Origin: Ganoderma boninense
Taxonomy: Eukaryota; Basidiomycota; Agaricomycetes; Polyporales; Polyporaceae
Direction: 5' to 3'
DNA: 64,000 nt
Assembly: GCA_002900995.3 (NCBI GenBank)
Contig: CM035315.1
Location: forward strand, 124,001-188,000
Numbering within the stretch: the stretch's first letter is position 1; each line of letters begins with the position of its first letter. The position numbers and the translations under genes were made by a program. This document shows, piece after piece, positions 47,128-58,565 of this stretch. Below the pieces are notes generated by a model. That model ran no database searches and was not told the DNA's origin. It saw nothing but the letters and a program-made list of their open reading frames with translations.

Positions 47128-48500
47128 TATCTACCAATGACATCTGTTTCCACATTTGCCATCCCTACCTCCCCCATCTTTGCCCATCTAAATACGTCTT
47201 CATCCATGTAAAACGCCAGACACACACGGTCCGTCGGGACCTTCGGCACTCCATGCACCACAAGCCTGCCAGATAAGAGCACCACGGAGCCAGCGTCGTA
47301 GGATAGCGAGGCCCCGATGTTCCGAAGTTCCATCACCGCCGTCTCTCCGTACGTTCCCAGCGTAAGTAGCAAGTCCAACCAACCCGCCGACGCGCTTGTA
47401 TCCCGATGCCTCAGCGACTCACGATTGGCAATGATTTGCACTGCCGAATAGCATGTGGGCCACTGGGCGATCACTGCACGGCTGGCAGCGTGATCGGCGT
47501 AGAGCGTGGCCATCAGGCTGATGGAGGTCTGATATAGCACCGGATGCACAACGGCCAGGATGCCGTCTATGAGACCACTGATGGTTTGAAATTCTTTCAT
47601 CCAGAGAGCGCACCCGTGGCTGTTCGTTGCAAGGCTGGGAGTCAGCCCTTTCGGCGAGCGCTGTCGGGTGGAATGGTGCACTATCAGCCAACAGGAACCA
47701 AATAGCTTCTCAATCGACAATCCCCCCACCGTCTGGCCGATCTGGAAACCTGCCGGATAAAGTAATGCAGCACCTTCGCCCCACTCTCCGCCCTTGGTGA
47801 AAAAAGAAGGCGCAGTACGCCAGCCTTTGGAGTACGCATTCGGACCTCGTGCCTCCGAAGGCGTCTTGGTCTTGAGGTCCCCGCCGATATGCCCCATCAT
47901 TTGCAATATGGCACTCTGTCCATCGATCAGTTGGCATGAATTAATGCAGAACTTGCAGGCCAACCTGACGGTGCGGCGGTATGATTCCAGGAAGGCTCCA
48001 TACGAGTGCTTCCCCTCCATTGTCGGTGACGATTGCTGGCTTGTCGATAACGGGGAGTGGTTCTAAACGGCCAACAATTTCACTCGCAGGTATCAGCGGT
48101 GGATACAAGTGGAGGAGTCGGTCTTCACGCTCCGCATGATACGGGGAGACCTTGGGTGCATCCTCGAGGTACTGATGGGCGTCCCAAGACAATTGATCTG
48201 GGCTGAGGGTCAGAAAAACCGCCTAAGCCTCGCTAGGATAGATTACCAACATTTGTTACGGACCGCCTTCCCGAGTTCCGTGGCTATAGCGCGACAGTCG
48301 GCTGCCATCGTGGCATCGAGGTGACTCGGCGGAGTAGGCAAAGACGCCCTGGGGGCGTCGCCATTGGCTGCTGCTTGGGTAAAAGAATCAAACAACACTA
48401 CAACATATTCTGCTGTGCGGGCTCGGAGCTGGAAATGGAGCAGAAGTGATTTGAGGGTCGAATCCATGGGAGAAGATGACCGCGTCTGAGGAGGAGGCAT
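47127..48500 (-). CDS. TET/JBP-like 2-oxoglutarate/Fe(II) dioxygenase
   Basis: Three exons on the minus strand: about 48500-48243 (start MPPPQTRSSSPMDS; MDSTLK is an alternative start), 48208-about 47938, and about 47888-47127. The splices proposed are GTAATC...CCTCAG and GTTGGC...GGACAG, and both keep frame. Exon 2 holds PAIVTDNGGEALVWSLPGII. The core in exon 3 has the iron-binding HRD (ESLRHRDTSASAGW, His near 47408), WLDLLLTLGTYGETAVMELR, the distal His in LLSGRLVVHGV (near 47255) and the 2-oxoglutarate Arg in DRVCLAFYM (near 47228). These match the fungal TET/JBP family, which oxidises 5-methylcytosine or thymine in DNA. It lies directly upstream of the KDZ transposase, so it is probably transposon cargo. 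Catalytic residues are intact, suggesting activity. Confidence 0.8.
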
Positions 48501-50114
48501 CGCATGTGCCCCCAGCTTGCATGCTGTGGTCGATCGACACGTTCCAAGCTTGTTCTCACGGTTAGCGCCCTGACCGGTGACAACCGTTGGTGGTTACCTT
48601 GTACATATGGTGCCCGACACCTCCATCTCAACGTTCCTCACCCGGACTTTGGTCCACGTCGCACCCCGTCTTCACTTGTTCTACTCTAGTCGGTGCGTTC
48701 CCCACGCCTGCCCACAGCGCTGCTCCGCCAGCGATGCCTCGAGTCAGCGACCTCACCGAGGCGGACGATCAGTACCTAGCTTCTCGCCATGCAGACTTCC
48801 ATCAGACTCCTGCCAGCGAGAAGGATGCGTTCCGCGAGGGCTGCGCAAAACACATCATCAGCGTCCGCGAACTCGCACTCGACGACCCATATATCCTGGA
48901 CCTCTTTATCGGCGTAAGTCCACTGGTTTCCCCTTACTCATGGATCAGGTCGCTGAGGGACGTGTACGACACAGAAGGTGCGCAACTGGTTTCAGAATAA
49001 CGCGCCCGTGAAGAAGACTCGACTTCCCTTGCGCATCAACAACGACTTCCATCCGGAGCAGGTATGGGGGATGCTCCACCAGACCGAGATTCGCGATGCG
49101 CTCGAGGTGTCTCGCCCACCCCATGTCGCCGACGACGCCCCTCACATCGTTGTCTGGAACGCGAAACGCCAGCAGTTGTGGAAGGGTCTCGACGACGATG
49201 AGCGCGCAGTCTACGAGAGATTGGCCGTCCTTTGGAGCGAGGAGGGTCCCGACGATGACCTGAAGCCACAGTGCGTGACGTTCACTGATTGACTGCGTAA
49301 AATTTATTCTTACCATGCGTTTTAGAATGGCCGAACGCCGGTCTGTCGCTTGGATGAAGGCCGTCTGTCTCCTCTTCTGGCAGCAATGCCGCATGCCAGT
49401 TTTTATATACGGTTGTTTTGAAGATAGCAGAGCACAGCTCCAGGGCGCAACGTGAATGACATAGCCACTCCTGTCTTGCGTAGTTCTAATGTTTCTCAGC
49501 AATCTAGTTTTGACACTTCATTGCTCTTCGAAGACACGAAGGAGGCGAAGGGGAAACCCACGTTCCGCCAAAGCAAAGAATGGGCGACAGACTTCCGCGC
49601 CTACTTCTACAACTTCTTCACCCCCTACATCCGCCCCGATCTCGCGGCTCCCAAGGCGATGGAATATCTCCGCACGTCAAGCAAGAAGGTCGTTCAGCCG
49701 TTCGAGTTTGAGGAGACCGACGAAGGTTGGCCGCTCCTACCGAAGGGCAACGATATGACACACACGCGCCGACAAGAAGTTCTTCGCAAGTGGTTCAAAG
49801 AACTTTACGGTGCGTTTAGTCCAGTCCTTACATAAAGGCATGAGCTAATGCATACAACTCAGGTCTCGCATGCAGACGGGAGGTCTTATCAGCCCCCTGG
49901 ACGTCGATTATCAAGGTCCCTGAGAAGTTCTTCGCCCCCGGTATGCTCAATGAGGGCTTCCAACTTGACGACCCCTCTCATATACGTCGCACACCTCTTA
50001 TTAACTTCTACGCCCACGTTCAATCCATCCAATTCCCTGCACCGGATGCGCCAGCACACCTCCCTCCTCGATTCCAATTCACGCATTACGAGGAACAGCT
50101 GCTGTTGTAAGAAT

Positions 50115-51119
50115 GATACATCATGTTACGGCTATTACCCAGGGGCGTTTTACATCAGGTTACGGCGGGCTTCCTGATGTATTACGGCTCCTCCGGGCCT
50201 TCCGACACAGCCGCCAGTGAACTGCCATATTTGGCAGATGCCCCGCCGGGGGCTCTGTTGGCGCTGTGCAGGCTTACTCGAGCCTCGGCTGCCTCGCTTG
50301 TTTGCTCTCGGCTCCCACCATCTACTGCGGACTCTCTGGTGCCTCCCCCATCAATCCCGACCTCTCAAGCGCCATTGTCCATCAAAATACGAGCCTCCCG
50401 AGGCGTAGTGGCCGGATTAGGCAAGTGCCTGCCCCCTGGTATGCCTAGAACTTGTTTCTTCGATATCTCGGTCATTTCTTGACCGTTTTCCTTGCTTCTT
50501 TCAGTTCCTGGCTCGCGTTTTTGACGCGCACAAGACGCGTATACTGCGCCACAGAAGGGTGAGCCACAGCCAGCCTCATTAGCCCCCCTATGGTCGCACT
50601 GGGGGGGACTGTTTCCTCCATATCTCCGTCGTTCCTGGGCGGAATGTTACGCATGAGAGCCCGTTCGATTCACATTTCGCATGCGCATCGAACGAGCCCT
50701 CATGCGTAACAATCCGTCCAGTGGTTGTCCCAGGACAGATACCCTTCCCTCCTGGGGAGCAGGTATCTGTCCCGGGACATCCACTGGACAGATTGTTGTC
50801 GTTCTTTTACTGAATTGTAGCTACTAACAATCGTATTCAGGGTATATGATTCGTTTTCACGTCGACCTCAAGGCTGCGGTACAGCAGGGCCATCAGTGCC
50901 CAGCTGCAGCCAACTTCGACCGCCAATATCTCGGGAACCAGGCCGTATATTTAGACGATCTTGGCCTTCCCAGGACGGCCTTGTCAACAGCTTTCGAACG
51001 AGCCCTCAACCGCCCCAGACCGACCGCTGGAACCCTCGGAGCGACGTCCCCTTTCCCCTACCTCCCCAATGCCCACCCATCAGCCCATATCTCGATGATG
51101 GCTGCACCAATCTTCGCCA
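50115..51119 (+). repeat. Left inverted arm
   Basis: Pairs with 51692-52694. It contains nested palindromes at about 50645-50712 and 50711-50795. Confidence 0.8.
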
Positions 51120-51691
51120 TTGTTTTTTCATTATGTTTGCATTTAATACATGTACCGGAAACCGCTTGGTCTGGCTTATCAGTTGTGGGGATCTCTTTCA
51201 AACACCTTATCACTATGAATACATCTGTCCCCCCCTCCAATTTCTCCCCTTCCTTGAATCAAATATCTTATGGTACGATTGTACACTACAAATGTGCACC
51301 TATTGTATGCATTAAGAATGAAGAAAAACGAAGGAAAACTCACTGAGATATAGGAAAATGAATTCTAGCACACATGTTGAAAAGCCGTACACCTGTCTTA
51401 CACACCGTCTTACAGCCACCGCACAGCGTCTTACAAGGGTCTTCTGACATTGTTGAAGGCATAACTCGGTCATTTCCTCACCAATCTCTATGATTTTGGG
51501 TGCATTTTGAAGCTGCAGAGTCTGCCTTTCGGATCGCACTCAAGATCTACAAATATTGCAACTAAATTAAATAGACCAGACTAGACACTGTAATACACTG
51601 ATTATGCAATACCCATCATAGTCATTCGTCGATAAAGATAATCCTGGGCTCCCTAGATGCCCCTTACTTTGTTGTATTATTCCTCAAAGTT
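51120..51691. other. Spacer between inverted arms
   Basis: AT-rich, 572 bp, non-coding. No promoter, transposase fragment or RNA gene recognised. Confidence 0.5.
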
Positions 51692-52694
51692 TGGCGAAGA
51701 TTGGTGCAGCCATCATCGAGATATGGGCTGATGGGTGGGCATTGGGGAGGTAGGGGAAAGGGGACGTCGCTCCGAGGGTTCCAGCGGTCGGTCTGGGGCG
51801 GTTGAGGGCTCGTTCGAAAGCTGTTGACAAGGCCGTCCTGGAAGGCCAAGATCGTCTAAATATACGGCCTGGTTTCCCGAGATATTGGCGGTCGAAGTTG
51901 GCTGCAGCTGGGCACTGATGGCCCTGCTGTACCGCAGCCTTGAGGTCGACGTGAAAACGAATCATATACCCTGAATACGATTGTTAGTAGCTACAATTCA
52001 GTAAAAGAACGACAACAATCTGTCCAGTGGATGTCCCGGGACAGATACCTGCTCCCCAGGAGGGAAGGGTATCTGTCCTGGGACAACCACTGGACGGATT
52101 GTTACGCATGAGGGCTCGTTCGATGCGCATGCGAAATGTGAATCGAACGGGCTCTCATGCGTAACATTCCGCCCAGGAACGACGGAGATATGGAGGAAAC
52201 AGTCCCCCCAGTGCGACCATAGGGGGGCTAATGAGGCTGGCTGTGGCTCACCCTTCTGTGGCGCAGTATACGCGTCTTGTGCGCGTCAAAAACGCGAGCC
52301 AGGAACTGAAAGAAGCAAGGAAAACGGTCAAGAAATGACCGAGATATCGAAGAAACAAGTTCTAGGCATACCAGGGGGCAGGCACTTGCCTAATCCGGCC
52401 ACTACGCCTCGGGAGGCTCGTATTTTGATGGACAATGGCGCTTGAGAGGTCGGGATTGATGGGGGAGGCACCAGAGAGTCCGCAGTAGATGGTGGGAGCC
52501 GAGAGCAAACAAGCGAGGCAGCCGAGGCTCGAGTAAGCCTGCACAGCGCCAACAGAGCCCCCGGCGGGGCATCTGCCAAATATGGCAGTTCACTGGCGGC
52601 TGTGTCGGAAGGCCCGGAGGAGCCGTAATACATCAGGAAGCCCGCCGTAACCTGATGTAAAACGCCCCTGGGTAATAGCCGTAACATGATGTAT
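51692..52694 (-). repeat. Right inverted arm
   Basis: Reverse complement of 50115-51119, with small indels (for example near 51850, where a frame differs by one base). Confidence 0.8.
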
Positions 52695-54719
52695 TATTAT
52701 TACAACAGATGGTGCGAGGAAGGCCCTGAGGACGCCCGCACGTACCCCGAAGCCATCAACTCAGGCGACGTGGAAGCATGGCGACCTCGGCGCGCAAAGA
52801 AGAAAGTCCGGCCGCCCGGTTTCGACGCGCCGCCAGGCGCAACCGACGGAGAGGAGGACGACAACACGGGAGACACACAGGTTGCCGCAGCCGCTGTCAC
52901 GAAGGGGAAAGGACGGGGTCGATTTAATCCCGGGCCGAAGTTCTACAGGGACATGAGGAAGATACAACGGGAGAACGAGCGAGCGAAGGCTCGCAAGGAG
53001 AAGGAGGTGGCAAAGGCAGCAAAGAAAGCAGCAAAGAAGGCGGCGAAGAAGGGTCGCAAGGGCAAAGCGAAGGCTTCGACGAGCTCAGAGGAAGAGGTAT
53101 GGGAAACCGACGACGAGGGCACGCCTGCGGAGGAGGAGATAGACTTCGAGGCGATGGACAACGACGTCCCTGAAGATGATAGTGAGGTCAGCGAGGAGGA
53201 GGACGAAGGCCGTCCCAAGCGCCGAGCTCATGCAGACGTCACCGATGACTCAGGCGATGAGGTGGAGGTGGAACTCGAGAGGTATGAGGACGTCCTCTCT
53301 TCATCGGCCATTCGCAAGAACGCATCTGCGTCCGCCACCGCTGGGCCGAGTAGGACGCAGGGTCAGTCCGCCTCTGTCGTCGGTAACCGTCGCCCATCCT
53401 CCCTCCGGACCAGCCGAGCTCGGGCACCCCATGCTCCCACAGCCGCCGATACCCCCCCTCGCCCCAAGCCCCCACCGCCGACAACGGCCTCAATGCCATC
53501 GATGGCGCCAACGCCGGCGATCGCCCTGGACCTCAACGGGCGGTGAAGCCGAATGCCCCGCCCACCGGCGATGCGTCCTCAGTTACTCAGTCCTCCAATC
53601 CCGTCGCCATGAACGACACATGGTCTCCTCCTTCTGGTTTGGACCTCGCTCCTGTTGAGGTCCCCGCAAACGGACCTTCGCGGTTCGCATACCTGAGGAG
53701 TCTCGACGGCGACCCTGCGTATTTGAACATGCTGGCCCGCGTCGATGAACTGGTGAGTGAACGGACGTACGACGTAAGTGTGAACGCTTGCTAATGCAAT
53801 CCGCCGATAATAGCTTGTTGAGACGTCCGCTATCCGCGTCCAGCCGCCCTTGTTCTGGGCCAGCTGGGGCTACAAGTCGCCGTTTTTGCCGAAGGAGGCT
53901 CACAGCGGCGACAAGGCGCAGAAGACGCTGGATGGGATCCTCAAGTTCCTGAAGAAAGGGCCGCCGCAGAAGTACGGCGCGATCGAGGCGCAGCGATACT
54001 GCCTTGTGATGGGGCTAGCGCTGAAGAATATCATGGCCCTGCAGTTCGTTGAGCCTGGGGAGGACTGGCCGGTGCGCCTCCCCTCGTACATGGACGGTAG
54101 CCCTCTCACGTTCGATATCCTCAAGCTGTTGCTCGACGCATGTGAGGCAGCCTTTCATCGACCTGCCGACCAGCCAGATCGAACACACGCTGCATCGGGT
54201 CCACCGCCATCGGCATCATCGGCACCACGGCATTCGAGCACGGTAGGGAAGGAAAGGGCCACGCGCGCACGTCGGCCCCAGACCGATGCCGCCGACGACC
54301 CGGGATCGCTACCCAAGCCACCGGAGGAAGACATGGCTGTGGCAGAGGCGGTGGAGGTAGGGCGCTCGAAAGGACTGCACAAGAAACGGGCCCCAGCCCC
54401 GCCGAAGACGAAGACGAAGAGGAATGGAAGGGCTGTCGATGCCGCAGAGCCTGGGGAAGTGGCAACAGAGGCTGATGCTGCCGGTGATGGATCTAAGAGG
54501 GCGACCAGGCGGAGCACCCGGTTACATTCATGAGAGGACCCTCCGCAGCTCGTCGTTCGCTCTCCTCTAAATCATGTTCATGCACACCAGGCCAGTATTA
54601 GATCTCAGTTGGAAGGCAATTCTTGTCGTGCATGTGTGTTCAACTTCGTCTGTCCACACGCAATTGATATCGCCCATGCATTACCCGTCCACACGCAGTT
54701 ACATAGTATACAAATCGCT

Positions 54720-57700
54720 CTAAGTACCAAGAGTGTGACCCACCGCAAGCACCCGCCGAAGCACATGGTCCGTAAGCCCAAGCCTCTCCAAACTGGCCCG
54801 GACCTTGCCGTCAAAGATATGGCGGTCGGCGGCCTCACGCTCCAGGGCATCGACCCTTCCCCGAAGGGTGTCTAACGCCGCTGCAAGCTGCGGGGCAGTG
54901 CTCGTTCCTAAGGCGGTACGGCCGATGCTGAGGTCCGTGCCGACGCCGTGCGCTTCCTCTATGGACAATATTCGGCCCTCCAGATCGTCGAGCTTGCTGG
55001 ACAGCGCGGCAGAGACCCGCGCCCAGGCGGCGTCGATGAACTGTCCAATTGCGGCCGTCGTACGCCACATATCGGCAAGTGCTTCGCGAAGAGCCACCAC
55101 GATATCCTGCAACACGGAAGGCGTAAGTCCACCATGCTGAGCGATGGCCGATACGAGCCGCTCCAGAGGGGTAGCGATAGCGATGCGAATGGCGTGAATT
55201 TCGTTGGATAGCTGACTGTGAAGATTTGAGAGCAAAGGCTCAATGGCTCGCGCGGCGTCGTTCGCTGCCACCTCCGCCATTAGCTCAGTGGTGTCCGCCC
55301 ACCCTTGCAGACGGTATAGCTGCCGCCGAAGAGGCCTCACGTCTTCCTGCAGGACTGCATACTTGCGCATCGAGTCTTCGTAGGCGTACTTGAGCTTCAC
55401 TACCTCACGTAGGATCTCCTCCAAGGTATCGCCAGCCATGGGAGCAGCCATGGCATCTTTGACACACTCCGCGAGAGAGGAAATCCATTTATTTGCCGTC
55501 GCAAGCTGTCGGGAGAGCCTGGCCACGTCGTCGCCGAGATTCTGGGATTCTTCGAACCAGGCGTCGGCCAGTTCGACTTGCGCCCGATCGTGTGGATCCC
55601 GCAGTGCGTGCTGGCTGCGTGCCTCAATCGACTTCGCCTGCCTGGTAAGGCTCTCCGCTGAGTCCTTTGTAGATTCGATTACGTACGATATGCCAGCTAA
55701 GTTAGACTTGAATAGCTCAGTCTCAGGCAAAGCGATCTTGCCATCGATGGACAAGGGCATGAGGGAGTCCATCGTGGCAGGCGAAGGATCGACGGTGCGC
55801 TCGATGATATTGGGAGCGCGATCCGTGACCGAGGAGACTGCCAGCTTGGCGAGGACGTCATCGAGGCGTGGAATGCTGCGCCACGAGCCTAGACAGAAAT
55901 CAGATGGCATTCGGATTGATGACAGGCGTAACTCACCCCTCAGTGGTGGAACCGTGATGTCTCGAGCCTCGGACGGAGACTCTGCATCACTGACTGGAGA
56001 GTCGTCGGCGACCAAGCGATCGGTCGTTATGTGGGCGAACTCCGAGCCCCTCACCCTCAAACCCCCTTCCAGATAGTCGAAATCGAGTGGTCGACCCTGG
56101 GAGACGCTTGACCCCGCCTCACCGTCAACGTCCATGGCGTCGATGTCGATAGGAGCCGCAGAGGAGCCCACTTCTTGTACACGACGTAGTGAGCTCGGTA
56201 AACGCTTTGCGATTTCGGCGATAGAGGAATGGCCATCCTGCGCCACAGCGGGCGAGGCGTCGGCGGCGTCGGCAATGTCACTAGGACGTCGGTGGGCCTG
56301 GAGGGACTTCACCGTTTCCGTAACAGCTGGCGGAGGTGATGGAGATGCGCGAGGGCGGGGTGGTATCGCCAATGCCGGTACAGGTGACGGCTTCTTCATA
56401 GCCCGCGCCGACGCTGCACGAGTGGCTAGACCGGCGGTGAGAAACATCGAGGCGTCGTCCTCCGGGGTGACAGAGCGAGCTCTGTCTTTGCCTTTGGAGG
56501 CTCTGGTGGACGGCCCATCTCCACGCTGATGCGACGACTCCCTCTCTGGGTCCGATTTCGAAGGTGGAACATCCAGAGTCCCCTTCGGCCACGCAGGACG
56601 TCGCTTTCCGAACTGGGTACCAAACCACGCCGGAGGTTCCGATATCGGAGGGAGGCTTGTAGCTGAGAATGAGTCGGGCGTGAACGGTGGAATGCCGAAA
56701 ACCTCTGGAAAAGATAAAATTTTCAAATACGCCCAGGCCAGAAATCCCGAAAGGGGTCGGGCCAGTCCGCTGAAGGTCAGGGTGCATTTCTGCTTGCGTC
56801 GTGCGCAATATGCGCATACCGAAGTGGAAAGCGGATGAATGCTGCACGGTACGCGTGCCACCTGGCATCGAACACAGGGAGAAGGCTGGTAGAAAGCGTG
56901 GAACTGTAAGATAACGAGACAGGCGAAAGCATACGAGCGTGAAACCCACATGCTCGATCCATAGGTCAGGGATGTCCTCCGCTGGAATGTTCGAGAGGGC
57001 CGTCAAGATCTCGGAAGGGCGAGGGAGGGGAGCTGTTGCATGCTCCGGATTACCACAAGGACAGGCTGGCAGAGAATGGCGATGAGGTACTCACAATGCT
57101 GCACTACAGTTGGGGAGACTTGGCCGCTCGTCCCTTCGAGCGGGGCTGGGCTAGCCGAAGGGGCGCTTGGGGATGCTTTGTCCCCGCCGACGTCAGCCGA
57201 CGTCGATTGGAGCGGTGTCGGTGAGCGGCGATTATGGCCTCTAAGACGTGGAAGCGCGGAGGAAACGGATTGGGGGTCTTTAATACATGAGGCGATCGTT
57301 AGAAGCAGTCTACCGGCGCTGAGAGTGCGACGTACCTTGCGTGACAAAAGCTGCCCACCACTGATCTTCAAGCTCCTGCTCCGGAAGTAGTCCCGTCGGG
57401 CCGAAGTCGTCTGCTTGGTACGTGATGCGGCGCATTCCTTTAGGCAAGACATCCAGTAGGGCTGGATGACCGGGCACGAAGGGCTGAATGGCGTCGAGGT
57501 TGAGGGTCTGTTTGCGAGGAACTTCGCGGAGGCGGAGATTGGCGGCCCACACACACCCGATCGCAAGAGTCGGGAGTGTTTTGAAAGAAGCAGAGTTGAG
57601 AACAGTGAGGAGGAGGCCAACGTCGCGCGTAAAATGCTGATCCCATGAAGCTCTGAGCGGATTGCCGAGTGGAGGCCGAGTGGGGAATGTGTAGTGAATT

Positions 57701-57774
57701 CTGCTCGCAAGTAATCGAACCGTATCCTGCTGGGCTGCAGTCGGCGGGGGCTTGATGGCGCTGATAGAAGACAT
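54720..57774 (-). CDS. Zinc-cluster (Zn2Cys6-like) protein with long coiled-coil C-terminus
   Basis: Minus-strand gene. The first exon starts MSSISAIKPPPTAAQQDTV at 57774 and ends about 57340 (ELEDQWWAAFVTQG). Middle exons lie at about 57280-57090 (Ser/Pro-rich) and about 57005-56945 (LSNIPAEDIPDLWIEH). The main exon runs from about 56900 to the stop at 54720. It opens with CVRC-x6-C-x9-CAYC-x6-C, the spacing of a fungal binuclear zinc cluster. A long disordered Ser/Pro/Arg stretch follows, and from about 55700 an acidic helical region with heptads (NLGDDVARLSRQLATANKWI, LEEILREVVKLKYAYEDSMR). The cluster is not at the N-terminus, unlike most Zn2Cys6 activators, and no fungal activator domain is evident. 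DNA binding is therefore plausible but unproven. Confidence 0.65.
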
Positions 57775-58565
57775 GGCGAATCGTCGAGTCCTACGGTGTG
57801 GGTACCAGGAGGGAGGTGGGAGGAGCCAGGCAGTGCGGGGGAACTAGATCCAAATCGATGAAGGACGATGTCACGTGGGGCTATCTTTTGACCATGAGGG
57901 CGGACTCTTGACCTGTATGCCCATCGCGGCCTCTTGACCTTTACGCTCATCAGTGACGTCGCGCTTACAAGATTGTGCGTTGTTTTGAAGCCAGCGATCT
58001 CGTGTACTTGACGATGACACCTGCCGACAGAATCATAACCTCGTTCTGTCCCAATGTCGCGCCGAAGCGGTGAGTTCGGACTCCTTGCCTGGAAGCTATT
58101 GCTTATCGTCTCAGGGAGCAAAAAGAGAGGTGGGAGGGGCAAGAAGACTCAGCGAGGCTCAGGCCATAGACAGAGCGGTCGAGGTCTCACATTTCTGCGT
58201 GTAAATAATATGGAGCTGACCTCAGAATGACTATAGAACCTTCGCCCGACCATAAGCGCGTCCGATTGCAATCCCCACGGAAGGTAGATACAGAGGAACA
58301 GGAATATGGGTATCATGCCATGCTGGCGACCGAGTCCCAGCACACCGGCTTCTCCATATCTAGCGCAGGTAACATGCACAAATAATAGCGGGCAGCGACT
58401 ATGCATTGACTGATTTTAAGGTAATCGCTATCAAATCCTGCAGGATAGATACGAACTCCCAGATAACGCTCTCGGAGAGGCGTCGCAGTCAGACACTGAG
58501 CAAGGGGACGAAGCAATTGATACCCGTTCTGGGGATGGAGTGACGGGCCGGCGAGGAGGTAGGAT
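57775..58565. other. Intergenic, divergent promoters
   Basis: About 790 bp between head-to-head genes. An imperfect direct repeat lies around 57890-57950 (GGCGGACTCTTGACC and GCGGCCTCTTGACC). No gene supported. Confidence 0.35.

Larger units (their letters stand above)
42234..48500 (-). mobile_element. KDZ-type DNA transposon with TET/JBP-like gene (ends not defined)
   Basis: The interval contains a KDZ transposase and, just upstream on the same strand, a TET/JBP-like dioxygenase. That gene combination is known from basidiomycete KDZ transposons. I could not find terminal inverted repeats or a target duplication by eye, so the limits given are simply those of the associated open frames. Confidence 0.6.
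50101..52709. mobile_element. Long-inverted-repeat (foldback) element, about 2.6 kb
   Basis: Left arm 50115-51119 and right arm 51692-52694 are inverted copies about 1,004 bp long and nearly identical; encoded peptides on opposite strands match almost residue for residue. A weaker inverted match extends outward to CTGTTGTAA on both sides (50101 and 52709). The 572-bp centre has no transposase. Outer ends start ATACATCATGTTACGGC, and related TTACGGC motifs recur just inside. No clear target duplication could be read. It lies in a coding exon and is probably a non-autonomous DNA element. Confidence 0.75.
48734..54533 (+). pseudogene. Unknown Agaricomycete protein, split by a long-inverted-repeat element
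   Basis: Exons: 48734-48913, 48975 to about 49269, 49326-49451, 49500-49809, 49863 to about 50100, then about 52695-53540, to 53752, and 53814-54533. Splice junctions keep frame. Blocks: KVRNWFQNNAPVKK, VAWMKAVCLLFWQQCRMPVF, FFTPYIRPD, FTHYEEQLL, a Lys/Ala-rich and acidic nuclear-type linker (about 52950-53270), then LFWASWGYKSPFLP, MALQFVEPGEDWP and a basic C-terminus RRSTRLHS. Coding is cut between 50100 and 52695 by an element with 1-kb inverted arms. A further single-base break lies near 53538 (GGG run). The family is not named; composition suggests a nuclear protein. The gene is divergent from the TET/JBP-like gene, 233 bp away. Confidence 0.6.

Noticed and set aside
50123..50482. 119-codon frame present identically at 50123-50482 (+) and 52328-52687 (-)
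   Set aside because: It lies wholly in the inverted arms and matches no family; identity simply reflects the inverted repeat.
57003..58142. 379-codon minus frame extending beyond the zinc-cluster gene start
   Set aside because: Only its last part (about 57280-57090) overlaps a plausible exon; upstream it runs through promoter-like sequence and out of frame with the first exon at 57774.
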